A stretch of 41,382 nucleotides of DNA from Microcoleus sp. FACHB-DQ6 (GCA_014695175.1 JACJNV010000158.1:1-41382); one strand, 5' to 3'. Shown: positions 23,677-35,721, counted from the stretch's first letter. A program made the numbers and translations. The notes: generated from the sequence alone by a model not told the origin.

Positions 23677-25037
23677 TCCCGAAACTCTTTGGCGTCAGCC
23701 AAAATCGGATTGACATCAAACCAGTAATCCTCGCCGTAACGGTATTCAAACACCCAGAGACTACGCAGCAAGATTTGGTATTTAGTTTCGCCACTCACAG
23801 TTTTGGTAGCGGATACTTGGCGCAGCAATTTCCACTCATCCGGTTCGATCGCCAAAGTAAGCTGGTGGCGGCGCTGGACGATCACATTTTCCAAAGTTTC
23901 CCGCGACAGAGGAGGGTCTTGTTTCTGCAGACAGCTATACAGCAGTTGCAGCAAATTGCGGACATGACCGCCGCTGACTCGACACAGGCGATCGAGAGTT
24001 TCCGCAGAGTCGAAAACTTTGCCCACCAAAGCATAGCGCTGTGAAGGATGCACTGTGGGAAAAGCCCGCGCCAGAACCATCTGACGCAGCAATTCCAGAC
24101 CCTCAGAGCACTCAGAACCGTCGCTAAACTGCACCGGCACCATCGGCAAAACCTTCGGATCTACCCCAAATCGATTGGTCAACTGGCCCAAATCGTTAGA
24201 GAAAATCAGCACCAAAGGAATTGTATACACGACGTGACAATTTAGTCTTGCCAACTGTTCGCCGCGATCGACAAACAGGTATTCCGGCTGAAGCCGGCCC
24301 GTCGGTTTCGCGCACAGGTGTATGCGATCGAGATTGTCGATAATTACTACAAGTCCTTGTTTCCCTTGGCGTTTGAGTTCTTGATTAGCCGGCTCCAGCA
24401 ACTCCTTATTCAGTGCATCTAAAATTACGTTAGTTCGCGGCTCCAAATATTGCCTCAACTCCGATCGCAGATTCGGAGCATCTTTCGCTTTAGCAGTAAT
24501 TTTGCCAATTCCCAGCGCCAGAGAAAACTCTCCCTCCGTGCTAGCATTTATTTCCCCAAAACCGGGGACATTAGCTTCAGCCCTCAAGTCTATTTGAGTT
24601 TGAAAAACATCAGCAACCCCTTTGAGCAAAGCTTTAAAACCCGTCGGTTGCAGCTTGATTTTCATTTTCTCAATGCTTTCGCTCACCTGACGAGCAACGC
24701 TCAACAAAATATCAGTGATATCTACATCTGCCATGTCTAAGTCTTTACTCGACTCAAAGTAAACAACATGAAATCCTTGTTGCTGCAATTGAGCTTGCAG
24801 CCGCAGCAATTCAGTTGATTTACCAGAGCCAATGTGGCCGGTGAATAATTGACAGGTAGGTGCATCGGGGGACAGACGGCTGATGGTGCGCTCCAATTGT
24901 TCGACGATTGTTCCGCCCCGCACTGAAGAGAAATCGATATAGTATTGTCGGTCTTTTTGATTTGCTACTGCCAGGGTGTAGCTGGGATTGCAGGCGCTAT
25001 AAAATTTCTGTAAATTTAGTTCCATACCCTGTTCCAT
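23661..25037 (-). CDS. P-loop ATPase (AAA/ORC-like), function unknown
   Basis: A 458-aa soluble ATPase. Walker A GHIGSGKST lies at 67-75 and Walker B LVVIIDNLDRI near 220-230. A sensor-like segment VVYTIPLVLIFS follows, then a C-terminal helical region with SGGHVRNLLQLL, typical of the AAA+ lid of ORC/STAND-like ATPases. No membrane helix or effector domain is evident. Cyanobacteria often carry such proteins with unknown roles. The start could be Met1 or Met5 (MELNLQKFY). The stop codon lies within CAACTGT heptamers, so the last four residues are repeat-encoded. Confidence 0.8.
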   Translation of the reverse strand: MEQGMELNLQKFYSACNPSYTLAVANQKDRQYYIDFSSVRGGTIVEQLERTISRLSPDAPTCQLFTGHIGSGKSTELLRLQAQLQQQGFHVVYFESSKDLDMADVDITDILLSVARQVSESIEKMKIKLQPTGFKALLKGVADVFQTQIDLRAEANVPGFGEINASTEGEFSLALGIGKITAKAKDAPNLRSELRQYLEPRTNVILDALNKELLEPANQELKRQGKQGLVVIIDNLDRIHLCAKPTGRLQPEYLFVDRGEQLARLNCHVVYTIPLVLIFSNDLGQLTNRFGVDPKVLPMVPVQFSDGSECSEGLELLRQMVLARAFPTVHPSQRYALVGKVFDSAETLDRLCRVSGGHVRNLLQLLYSCLQKQDPPLSRETLENVIVQRRHQLTLAIEPDEWKLLRQVSATKTVSGETKYQILLRSLWVFEYRYGEDYWFDVNPILADAKEFRETVDS

Positions 25038-25580
25038 CTTTCACAACATTATGCCCTAATAGCTTATTCGTTTCGCTATCGTAATAATCAGCACAACTTC
25101 TCAGTTAATTTCGCTGTTTTACGGGGCAATCAATATCTTGATTCCTGCCTAAATCAGCACTCCAAAATTATACTTTTTTTTGGTGCTGGGAATAAATAAA
25201 ACTCACTAAAACCTCCCATAAGTCAGTAATGTATCCTCGTATAGCGAACGCGACTTCATTGATATCACAATGGACGAAAAAATGACAGTAATGTTCTCCT
25301 ATAAAGTGAGTATTGAAGTACGGTTAACCGAAGAAAAAACCGGTAGAAATTAGGTACCCATAAACCCGGTTTTTTTAATAATACCTTGTAGGTTGAACCC
25401 TAGTGGAGCGAAACCAACAAAAGATTTTAGATTGGCTATTTTAGATGGGAGCCAAAATGTAAAATCTAAAATTTTGGGTACGAGTGCCTCAACCCAACCT
25501 ACTTTCTTAGAGCATTTTGACTTAGGCGCGAAGGTGTTGTGTAAGAAACCGGGTTTCTCGGTGCGATATTTTTTTGGGAT
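25038..25580. other. Repeat-bearing non-coding region
   Basis: About 540 bp without a gene. It holds AAACCGG/CCGGTTT palindromes (about 25335-25375 and AGAAACCGGGTTTCTCGG at about 25546) and AATCTAAA-type heptamers (25424-25475). The phrase GTAGGTTG-AACC recurs at 25388 and, inverted as CAACCCAACCTAC, at 25491. Confidence 0.6.
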
Positions 25581-25967
25581 CTACTTATTTTTGCTCAATT
25601 CTACCATTTTGTGACCGACACCTGCTGCCGAAGCGGGATTTTGGCCTGTGACGAGCCTCTGGCTGGCCACAACGCCAACTTGAAAATTAAGATTAACTAA
25701 CGCCGCCAGCCCGTGACAGACAGCACCAACAATGCCACCTGCTTCATAAATAGCACCAATCCCAGCAAGTTCCTGGTTATCAGCAAAATCCCACATTGTA
25801 CCGTGTCCTCCAGCGTAGAAAATAGCGCCATGTTCTGCGGGGTCAATTTGTGCAGGATTGAGAATATGTTCCACTCGCGCCACCTGCCGCCCACCACTTT
25901 TGGCGAGTTGTATTTCGCAGAATAATTGACGTTCATCCAAAACTCCTTGTACCCAATTTAAGAGCAA
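25581..25967 (-). pseudogene. Degenerate DJ-1/PfpI (Hsp31-type) class I amidotransferase-like gene
   Basis: The middle is unmistakable: AIFYAGGHGTMWDFADN, then GAVCHGLAALVN with the nucleophilic Cys, then RLVTGQNPASA near the end. Intact Hsp31/DJ-1 relatives are about 220-230 aa. Here the 128-codon frame lacks the roughly 60 residues that normally separate the Cys motif from the TGQNPAS motif. Its first 40 residues match only loosely (AKSGGRQV where SPKGG-PLDP is expected). An internal deletion plus a decayed N-terminus makes activity unlikely. I read it as a pseudogene. Confidence 0.7.
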
Positions 25968-26370
25968 TTAGACAAGCCGTTGCATCGGGATTTGGCTTTA
26001 GGGTTCTTCCCGACTACTTGTGTGCAGTTTGGTTGGGTAAAAAAAAACAGAAAATAATAAGCTCCTCGTTTGGGCTGTAATTTATCCAATTGCAAACCGC
26101 TATTTCAATAAACCATTTTCATAGAAATACTTGAACTCAGCCCAGTTGTGTACAATTTGAAACCGATTTTATGGGTAAATTTTTACAAACAGAAGCTGTT
26201 CAAAACGATAGATAAGCTCAACCTAAAAAAAACTATGTTAACACAAACGGCATAAGTTTTAGCGATTTATCATAATTTCTAATAAATTAATACAGAGAAT
26301 TTTTTTTATAATAATCTCTAGAAGAAAGCCGATTAAGGTAATGTCCATCCTGCAAATTCCTACTGAATAA
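25968..26370. other. AT-rich non-coding region
   Basis: No gene is recognised here. It is AT-rich (about 26030-26330) with a run of A at about 26040. It separates two pieces of decayed coding sequence and lies upstream of the PhoX-family gene. Confidence 0.5.
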
Positions 26371-26451
26371 AAACGTCAACAGGCTGAAAATATAGAGCAG
26401 CGAACAGCCCGGTTAGCAGCGCAATTACGAGCCACTGGGATTGACATTTAA
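26371..26451 (+). pseudogene. C-terminal tail remnant of a Uma2-type or similar protein
   Basis: Twenty-six codons read KRQQAENIEQRTARLAAQLR and end ATGIDI before a stop. This is the coiled-coil tail with a closing LRALGID motif common at the end of cyanobacterial Uma2-family proteins. The catalytic domain is absent. Identification rests on that tail alone. Confidence 0.4.
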
Positions 26452-26545
26452 CAACTATGAAACAACCTTAATGAGAAGTTAAACCAACCTTATCTTAGCC
26501 TTGATGCAAGTTTAGTATGCTTTGTTTAATTCACCGGAAAAGCTG

Positions 26546-27880
26546 ATGCAACTATCACGACGAAAGTTTTTTACCTTGGCAGGAGCGAGTGCTGCTGGCA
26601 CTTTGATGATGTCTCCTCTAGAAGCGCTTTATGCCAGAAAGGCGAATGGTGAATCAGTATTTGGAGGAGGGTATGGGCCCCTCGTACCCGATCCGAATGG
26701 ATTGTTAGATTTACCCCGTGGGTTTCAGTATCGGGCTTTTTCACGAACCGGCGAAATGATGAGCGACGGTTCCCCTGTTCCCGGTGGTCACGATGGCATG
26801 GCGGCTTTCCCAGGTCCGCAAAACACGGTGATTCTGGTTCGCAATCACGAACTGAGTCCGAATTCTACAACACAAGTTGTGGGTCCCAATCCTTACGATC
26901 CTCTTTGCAAAGGGGGGACAACAACACTACAGGTTGGCCCCAATCGTCAGCTCCTCAACCACTACGCTTCGCTTAGCGGCACCTATCGAAATTGTGCGGG
27001 CGGCCCGACTCCCTGGGGTTCTTGGATTACTTGCGAGGAAAATGTCTCGACTCCGGCGACTAATAAACCGGGCAATGCGACAAATGTCTCGAAATCTCAC
27101 GGCTACAACTTTGAAGTTCCGGCTCTGGCAACGGTTCCTGTGAATCCCGTACCTTTAGTTGCGATGGGACGGTTTAACCATGAAGCGGTGGCGATCGACC
27201 CCAAAACCGGAATTGTCTACGAGACTGAAGACCGAGGAGATGGCCTTTTGTATCGCTTTATCCCATCTCAACGGAACAATTTAAGCGCAGGGGGCACTCT
27301 GCAAGCGCTGAAGATTAAGAATATGCCTCAGGCAAAGACTTTTGCCGGCTTTCCCAAGCGCCAACCGATGCCGGTGGAATGGGTGACAATTGACAATCCT
27401 GACCCTGCTACGGATACGGTACGGGTTGAAGGTTTCGGTAAAGGTGCTGCCCAGTTTACTCGTGGGGAAGGCATCTGGTACGGCAATCGTGAAGTTTACT
27501 TCTGTTGCTCGAACGGTGGCTCTGTTGACGCCAATGGCAGACCGAACGGATTTGGTCAGGTTTGGCGGTATCTTCCCGATCAAGATATGATCGAACTTTT
27601 TGTTGAGGCTAAATCGGCTGAGGAACTCGATGGTCCTGACAACATTGTTGTGGCACCTCATGGTGATCTGATCATTTGCGAAGATGGCAATGATGAGCAG
27701 TTCGTGGTGGGCGTAACTCCCAACGGGGAACTGTATCGTCTGGCAAAAAATGCTATCAACGATCGGGAGTTTGCGGGAGCCTGCTTCTCGCCGGATGGTC
27801 GAACTATGTTCGTTAATATCCAAACCCCAGGCATCACGTTTGCCATTTGGGGTCCTTGGAAGTCTCAACGAGGAGCATAA
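26546..27880 (+). CDS. PhoX-family (DUF839) Tat-exported phosphatase-like protein
   Basis: A 444-aa exported protein. The N-terminus MQLSRRKFFTLAGASAAG is a twin-arginine signal (SRRKFF), followed by a hydrophobic core. The mature part resembles the PhoX/DUF839 beta-propeller family: PRGFQYRAFSRTGEMM, PGGHDGMAAFPG, LVRNHELSP, TPWGSWITCEEN, MGRFNHEAVAIDP, YETEDRGDGLLYRF, and GPDNIVVAPHGDLIICEDG. PhoX enzymes are calcium/iron phosphomonoesterases; shorter relatives may act on other substrates. ATG 26546 is preferred to an in-frame TTG 24 bases upstream, since it puts the Arg pair at residues 5-6. No Pho box could be assigned. The gene is monocistronic. Confidence 0.88.
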   Translation: MQLSRRKFFTLAGASAAGTLMMSPLEALYARKANGESVFGGGYGPLVPDPNGLLDLPRGFQYRAFSRTGEMMSDGSPVPGGHDGMAAFPGPQNTVILVRNHELSPNSTTQVVGPNPYDPLCKGGTTTLQVGPNRQLLNHYASLSGTYRNCAGGPTPWGSWITCEENVSTPATNKPGNATNVSKSHGYNFEVPALATVPVNPVPLVAMGRFNHEAVAIDPKTGIVYETEDRGDGLLYRFIPSQRNNLSAGGTLQALKIKNMPQAKTFAGFPKRQPMPVEWVTIDNPDPATDTVRVEGFGKGAAQFTRGEGIWYGNREVYFCCSNGGSVDANGRPNGFGQVWRYLPDQDMIELFVEAKSAEELDGPDNIVVAPHGDLIICEDGNDEQFVVGVTPNGELYRLAKNAINDREFAGACFSPDGRTMFVNIQTPGITFAIWGPWKSQRGA

Positions 27881-27892
27881 CATTACTGCCTT

Positions 27893-27942
27893 ATAGTGCG
27901 AGCATTTTATTTGCCTTTAAAACGCTCTTATGTTCGCACTAT
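27893..27942 (+). terminator. Possible terminator hairpin after the PhoX-family gene
   Basis: ATAGTGCGA at 27893-27901 pairs with TCGCACTAT at 27934-27942. The intervening sequence includes TTTTAAA-type stretches. It starts 12 bases after the stop codon and lacks a distinct T-run, so the role is tentative. Confidence 0.4.
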
Positions 27943-28039
27943 GCAGAATATGGTGAATCACGCCGGATTGTGGCAACATCCGGTGTGGGTTCTCTATAAG
28001 CCTATGAAAGTTTAACGGTTTGTGGGAGTTTAAATAGTC

Positions 28040-28492
28040 GTGCAATACGTCCGCCAGTTGAAACGAGTGTTTTATTCTTTGGTAATGATGTCGATCGCCT
28101 TTGGCGTTGATTTATCTCAATCTAGGGATTCAGTCGCTCAAATACCCGTTGATTATGTTTGCTATATACAGAGGAGTGATGGTCGAACGATCGACTTAGG
28201 TAAGCTTTGTGGAAGTAGTGGCAGAGGCCGCCCGATCGCTTTAGAGCCCAATGACCAGGCCTTTCTTAATAGTTATCAACGATCGTTGAGCAAACGGCTC
28301 AATTCAGCCTCATCCGATGCCGTGTCTCGCGTTCAGCGAAATCCCCAAGCCGCTATCGAACGTGCGCGCGGGATATGTAATGCGCTCAGTGCGGGAATGT
28401 CGATCGACTTGCTGCAACCTCAAGGCAATGCTGAAGTTGATGCGCTTAACGCTCTGGCTCCTAAATATTACTGCTCTGAGTTTGACGACTGA
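28040..28492 (+). CDS. Small secreted protein, DUF732-like C-terminus
   Basis: A 150-aa protein with an N-terminal hydrophobic segment (LKRVFYSLVMMSIAFGVDLS) and likely cleavage near SVAQ. The mature chain has four Cys: YVCYIQRSDGR, LGKLCGSSG, GICNALSAG and YYCSEFDD. The last 50 residues (ARGICNALSAGMSIDLL, then LAPKYYC) resemble the small helical DUF732 type, in which two Cys join two helices. The start is GTG 28040. Function is unknown. It lies 160 bp after the PhoX-family gene on the same strand, but a hairpin separates them. Confidence 0.65.
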   Translation: MQYVRQLKRVFYSLVMMSIAFGVDLSQSRDSVAQIPVDYVCYIQRSDGRTIDLGKLCGSSGRGRPIALEPNDQAFLNSYQRSLSKRLNSASSDAVSRVQRNPQAAIERARGICNALSAGMSIDLLQPQGNAEVDALNALAPKYYCSEFDD

Positions 28493-28990
28493 GCAAGGAA
28501 GTAACTAGATTTTGAAGGGAAGAAAGGGTTGATTAACTGTAAGACTTTTTCTAACATTTGCTAACAATCACTTACATTTACAAGATGTCTTTATGCCATG
28601 TAGAATGAATTTAGTTAGCCGAGCCGATTAACGGTGAAAAACCTTCGTAGTAAGCAACCTCTATATAAATAAGTTGCCTCTACATTATCAAAGCAAATAA
28701 TCGAATTGGCTAAATGCGGTCACGTGAAAACCAAGCTGAACCCTCATAGTACAAGTGCTTCTATAGATTTCTAGGGGCTGCTGGTTGATACGCATTGGTT
28801 GAGTTCTCATCTCAACTTATAGCGGTTGGCAATTGGATGAAGTACACCCCAAACGAGGAACTTCTTCTTTTGGGCATTCTCAGCCTGTACCTCATCCTAA
28901 TGACAACTGGTATAATATCCTCTTCATCAGCATTCATCAGCGGTTAAAAATTCAAAATTCATCAAGACAGCGCAACTACAAACCTGTCAT
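28493..28990. other. Non-coding region downstream of apcE
   Basis: About 500 bp between two convergent transcripts. One 64-codon plus-strand frame (28833-29027) overlaps the apcE terminator and has no recognisable content, so it was not called. No tRNA was seen. Confidence 0.5.
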
Positions 28991-29020
28991 AAAAAAGGGC
29001 TGGCAATTACGCCAGCCCTT
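28991..29020 (-). terminator. Rho-independent terminator of apcE
   Basis: On the minus strand AAGGGCTGGC and GCCAGCCCTT form a perfect 10-bp stem with a six-base loop, followed by TTTTTT. It lies about 57 bases after the apcE stop codon. Confidence 0.93.
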
Positions 29021-29077
29021 CAACTAATTTGAGATGTTAAATTACTGCTAATTTAACATCTAAAACCTCAAATCAAT

Positions 29078-32535
<3,458 letters not shown>

Positions 32536-33768
32536 ATGGATACTACGCCTGATATCAGTGCTGCCGTGCGACGGCTTTACGATACTTTCCCTTTCCCGCC
32601 CGATCCTTTGTCAGATGAACCGCCCCCTGGGTACAACTGGCGCTGGAGTTGGCCTGATGCTTACAATTTTTGCACTGGCCAAAAGCCGCCAAAACTGGAT
32701 ATTCGGATTTTAGATGCTGGCTGCGGCACTGGTTCGAGCACCGATTATCTGATTCACCTCAATCCTGAAGCTTCGGTGACGGCGATCGACCTGAGTGAAG
32801 GTGCTTTGAAAGTAGCACAAGAACGGTGTAGGCGATCCGGAGCGCGCGAAGCTGATTTCCGCCACCTCAGCCTGTACGATGCCGCCGAGTTAGAGGGCGA
32901 GTTTGATTTGATCAACTGCGTGGGCGTGCTGCACCACTTACCCGATCCGATCCGGGGCATTCAAGCACTGGCGGCGAAGTTGGCGGAGGGCGGTTTGATG
33001 CACATTTTTGTGTATGCTGAGCTCGGACGCTGGGAAATTCAACTCATGCAAAGGGCGATCGGGCTTCTCCAAGGCCCGAAAAAAGGTGACTATCCCGATG
33101 GTGTGAAAGTCGGCCGTCAAATCTTTGCTTCTTTACCAGAAAACAACCGTCTTGTCAAGTACGAAAAGCAGCGGTGGGCAGCAGAAAATCAGCGGGACGA
33201 ATGTTTTGCTGATATGTACGTTCACCCGCAGGAAATTGACTACAATATCGAGACTTTGTTCGAGTTAATTGACGCTTCGGGATTGGAATTTATCGGTTTT
33301 TCAAATCCGGGATATTGGCAGTTAGAAAGACTTTTGGGGAAAGCGCCGGAATTGATAGAAAGAGCTCAGGGTTTGACGGAACGGGAGCTTTATCGATTAA
33401 TTGAATTGTTGGATACGGAAATCACTCATTACGAGTTTTTCTTGGGCAAAAAGCCTGTTAATAAAATTGATTGGTCGGACGATAAGACACTTTTGGCGGC
33501 AATTCCAGAGTTGAGTGGTTGTATGCACGGTTGGCCTAGTCAACAAGTGTTTGATTGCAACTACCAATTGGTCAATTTGTCAAGTGCTGAATTTGAGTTT
33601 TTACAAGGTTGTGTACCCCCCCCAGACAGGGCGGGCACGGGGGCACCGCCCCTACAAGGTGGTGGGAAGACTGTTGGGGAGATTTTAGGGAATGTGGAGA
33701 TGGGATTGGATGAAGTGCGATCGATCTTATCAAAACAGCTAATTTTGCTAACACCCGGTAAAATCTAA
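32536..33768 (+). CDS. Class I SAM-dependent methyltransferase with repeat-derived insert
   Basis: A 410-aa protein. Motif I LDAGCGTG lies at 59-66, motif II ASVTAIDLSEGALKVA follows, then DLINCVGVLHHLPDP as motif IV/post-motif. The C-terminal 200 residues are a family-specific helical extension with a winged-helix-like end (KTVGEILGNVEMGLDEVRSI). The substrate is unknown. Near residues 359-377, VPPPDRAGTGAPPLQGGG is encoded by a GGGGCGGTGCCCCC-type repeat. It sits where the final domain expects a short acidic link before KTVGEIL. The frame is intact. The ATG is preceded by CACCT with no clear ribosome site. The gene is divergent from apcE. Confidence 0.85.
   Translation: MDTTPDISAAVRRLYDTFPFPPDPLSDEPPPGYNWRWSWPDAYNFCTGQKPPKLDIRILDAGCGTGSSTDYLIHLNPEASVTAIDLSEGALKVAQERCRRSGAREADFRHLSLYDAAELEGEFDLINCVGVLHHLPDPIRGIQALAAKLAEGGLMHIFVYAELGRWEIQLMQRAIGLLQGPKKGDYPDGVKVGRQIFASLPENNRLVKYEKQRWAAENQRDECFADMYVHPQEIDYNIETLFELIDASGLEFIGFSNPGYWQLERLLGKAPELIERAQGLTERELYRLIELLDTEITHYEFFLGKKPVNKIDWSDDKTLLAAIPELSGCMHGWPSQQVFDCNYQLVNLSSAEFEFLQGCVPPPDRAGTGAPPLQGGGKTVGEILGNVEMGLDEVRSILSKQLILLTPGKI
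33614..33663 (-). repeat. GGGGCGGTGCCCCC element inside the methyltransferase gene
   Basis: CCCCCCCCAGACAGGGCGGG is followed by CACGGGGGCACCGCCCCTAC. The second part is the exact reverse complement of the recJ insert core at 18824-18858. Confidence 0.88.
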
Positions 33769-33772
33769 GGGC

Positions 33773-33845
33773 GGGCAAGATGCTTAACTCCTACTCCCCA
33801 CAATCAAATTAGCTTTTTGTGGAACAGGCATCTTGCCTGTTCTTT
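33773..33845. repeat. REP-like AACAGGCATCTTGCCTGTT unit after the methyltransferase
   Basis: GGCAAGATGC at about 33775 is inverted at 33829 as GCATCTTGCC, within AACAGGCATCTTGCCTGTT. Together with TTTTTGTGGAACAGGC it matches the palindrome family at 8079-8143. Confidence 0.8.
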
Positions 33846-33880
33846 GCTCGGAGTATAATTTCTGTTAAATTCCGAATTAA

Positions 33881-34461
33881 TCAAGGCTTTACAGTTGGAG
33901 GATTAACAGCCGTAATTTGTGAATAACGAGCGAAATCAGCAATGTTAAAAGTTAGGATATGGGTTAAACCATGAACTAACATAGCAGCAACTAGCCGCGC
34001 ATCATGAACGTTAACACTAATTTAATGTGAAGTTGCACATATCTCGATCCCCCTAAATCCCCCTTAATAAGGGGGACTTTGAGAAGAATCTTGTCCCCCC
34101 CTTATTAAGGGGGGTTAGGGGGGATCAGATTCTATGCAGCCTCATAAAAAATTGGTATAACCTTATACGTTATCACCAGTCGCTCCCATTCTTGATAAAT
34201 TGCTTCGGTATCCAACAACAGAGGAAAAAGCTGTTTTAAGCGATTAATTTCTGCCTCGGCTTCTATTGCAGTACGCCCTAATCCATTTCTCTGGATTGGG
34301 CGCGTGCAAACGTTCCAAAACTCGATCAAATTTTGGGGTACGATATAAAGTTGTTCCCCGCGATCGCGCAGAGTAATCACGGCATTGACAGCATCAGGAT
34401 TCATTGGGTGTGCTGTATCGATGCTACGCAGCAGTATGTTTGTATCTACGAGAAACGGCAT
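33881..34461 (-). pseudogene. PIN-domain toxin gene split by a repeat insertion
   Basis: The N-terminal piece (34461 downwards) reads MPFLVDTNILLRSID with the first acidic residue of the PIN nuclease site, then NLIEFWNVCTRP, then ERLVITYKV. The frame then meets repeat sequence and a stop. The missing C-terminus resumes about 145 bases on as VHDARLVAAMLVHGLTHILT, then DFARYSQITAVNPPTVKP and a stop. VHDARLVA and LTFN-ADF hold the other PIN acidic residues. PIN toxins are single-strand-specific ribonucleases. As split here, this one should be inactive. It overlaps the antitoxin gene upstream, the usual two-gene toxin-antitoxin order. Confidence 0.8.
34021..34165. repeat. G-run palindrome insertion that interrupts the PIN gene
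   Basis: About 145 bp with two palindromes, CCCCCTTAATAAGGGGG at about 34058-34074 and CCCCCCTTATTAAGGGGGG at about 34096-34114. The outer sequences GATCCCCCTAAATCCCCC and its reverse-complement-like GGGGTTAGGGGGGATC make an overall inverted structure. It has the same core as the aroE insert. Confidence 0.8.
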
Positions 34462-34743
34462 TTAACCTCTGTCTCCATAGATGCTCTCTCTGCTAATAGC
34501 TTCATCTGAAAGAGTGGGGAAATTTAGGGTACGATGACTGTCAACCCATTCTTGAAATGCTATTGACCATTCTGTTGGGGTAGCTGTTTCATAAAATGGA
34601 CGTTGTTGAGGTTCAATTAGCTGTTTGAGCATCGCATCTAGTAATGGTTTAATCTGATCCGCCGTGCGGTTGGTGATTTTTCCCAAAACTTGAGTAATCG
34701 TCTGTATCTCTTGTTCGTGAGATTGCTGAAGATTGTGCAGCAT
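34462..34743 (-). CDS. Probable antitoxin partner of the PIN gene
   Basis: A 93-residue protein beginning MLHNLQQSHEQEIQTITQVL. AAGGA lies six bases before this ATG, so it is preferred to an ATG 18 bases upstream. The chain is helical, with KITNRTADQIKPLLDAMLKQ in the middle, and ends EAISRESIYGDRG. Its stop codon touches the start codon of the PIN gene, an arrangement typical of antitoxin-toxin operons. I do not recognise the DNA-binding fold. With its toxin interrupted it may be a leftover, or may neutralise toxins elsewhere. Confidence 0.65.
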   Translation of the reverse strand: MLHNLQQSHEQEIQTITQVLGKITNRTADQIKPLLDAMLKQLIEPQQRPFYETATPTEWSIAFQEWVDSHRTLNFPTLSDEAISRESIYGDRG

Positions 34744-34761
34744 AATTATCCTTGAGTGCAA

Positions 34762-35171
34762 GTTTTTGGGCTGATGATAGCGGGGTCGATCGCACTTTTT
34801 AAATTGATTTTAATATTATAACTGTAGCGCAAAGCCTAGGAAGTAGGCGATTGCTCGTTCCCAGGCTCTAGCCTGGGAACCAGTTAATCCTGGATGCACG
34901 TACTAGGATTTTCTGTCATTGCGAACGTAGTGAAGCAATCTCAAAGCAGACGCACCTTTCCCAAATCCCAAATCCCAAATGGATTGACACAGGCCCCCGT
35001 CTGCGGCTACGCTTTGAAGTTAGAGGTTGCTTTGCTTGAAGAGGAAGTAGCCCGCGTCGCCCAAAAATCTAGTTGCACTGCCCAAAGCTGTTGCGAGCAG
35101 CAATGGACAGCATAACCGCCAAACTGGTATCAGCAGTCTGGAGGCTAACGGAGTATGATAACACTCTCTGT
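34762..35171. other. Non-coding stretch with two dispersed palindromes
   Basis: GTTCCCAGGC and GCCTGGGAAC (34857-34880) form a perfect 10-bp stem with a four-base loop. TCATTGCGAACGTAGTGAAG followed by CAATCTCA at about 34917-34944 matches the widespread ATTGCGA-GTAG-GAAGCAAT repeat. No gene was found. Confidence 0.65.
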
Positions 35172-35223
35172 AGCCGCCCTGCTATGTGTTGAAAAGCGGG
35201 GCGGCTGGGTTTTTGGGTTTTTC
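35172..35223 (+). terminator. Intrinsic terminator or attenuator ahead of the 81-aa gene
   Basis: AGCCGCCCTGCT and AGCGGGGCGGCT pair over 12 bp with one wobble around an 11-base loop, followed by a T-rich run. No gene lies immediately upstream on this strand. The hairpin therefore either ends a short non-coding RNA or attenuates the gene that starts 30 bases later. Confidence 0.6.
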
Positions 35224-35253
35224 TAGAAAACCCAAAACCAGGAGAACATAATT

Positions 35254-35499
35254 ATGTCACAGGAATTCTTGCCTGACGACAACAAATTTGCACGACCAAA
35301 TGACGACTCAGCAGCAGAATCGGAACAGGATGTGGTGTGTGTAACGGTGACAGGTTCGCCCAAGGGTGTCAGGGAAACCATACTCACCTTGTACCGCCTG
35401 GGATTTGCCCAAGTTGGCGATTGGAGTCCCGTACAACGTGCAGCTAATCCGAAGCAAGTGATGAGTGTGCTGATTCGCCGTCGGAAGCGCAAAGCGTAG
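35254..35499 (+). CDS. Small soluble protein of unknown function
   Basis: An 81-aa protein. The N-terminal 25 residues are acidic and disordered. The core VVCVTVTGSPKGVRETILTL, then YRLGFAQVGDWSPV, looks like a compact alpha/beta fold of a type seen in cyanobacterial small hypotheticals. The C-terminus is basic (LIRRRKRKA). CAGGAGAAC precedes the ATG. It lies between a T-rich hairpin and the CRISPR leader. No link to CRISPR function can be claimed. Confidence 0.75.
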   Translation: MSQEFLPDDNKFARPNDDSAAESEQDVVCVTVTGSPKGVRETILTLYRLGFAQVGDWSPVQRAANPKQVMSVLIRRRKRKA

Positions 35500-35536
35500 G
35501 TGTGACAAAAGCACCTGAGCCAGCGATTATTTAGCT

Positions 35537-35721
35537 GGTATTGCGAGGCTCGCGGTAAAATAGCTCAAAGGCAATTTTTGCGTTGCGAGCCTCGCAGCTT
35601 TACTGGGTAAGGGTTTCAGCTATTTTCCTGGACGAGTAGTGGTGCGATTTCTGAAAAAAATCCCTGAGCCTCGCAAATCGCCTCTGGACACTTTGCGCTG
35701 TATGGGATGTACAATGCAGGA
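35537..35721 (+). promoter_or_regulatory. CRISPR leader
   Basis: The 185 bp ahead of the first repeat hold TGCGAGGCTCGC at about 35541, its inverted copy GCGAGCCTCGCA at about 35584, and GAGCCTCGCAAATCGCCT at about 35664. AAGGGTTTCAGC and GACACTTTGCGCTGTATGG complete a pattern I know from cyanobacterial CRISPR leaders. It lies on the side expected if the repeat's GGAAAC end is 3', so spacers are acquired here. Confidence 0.7.

Noticed and set aside
25697-25936. 79-codon minus-strand frame in the DJ-1 pseudogene
   Set aside because: It is a shifted frame of the decayed gene with no motifs of its own.
28833-29027. 64-codon plus-strand frame
   Set aside because: It runs through the apcE terminator hairpin and has no recognisable content.
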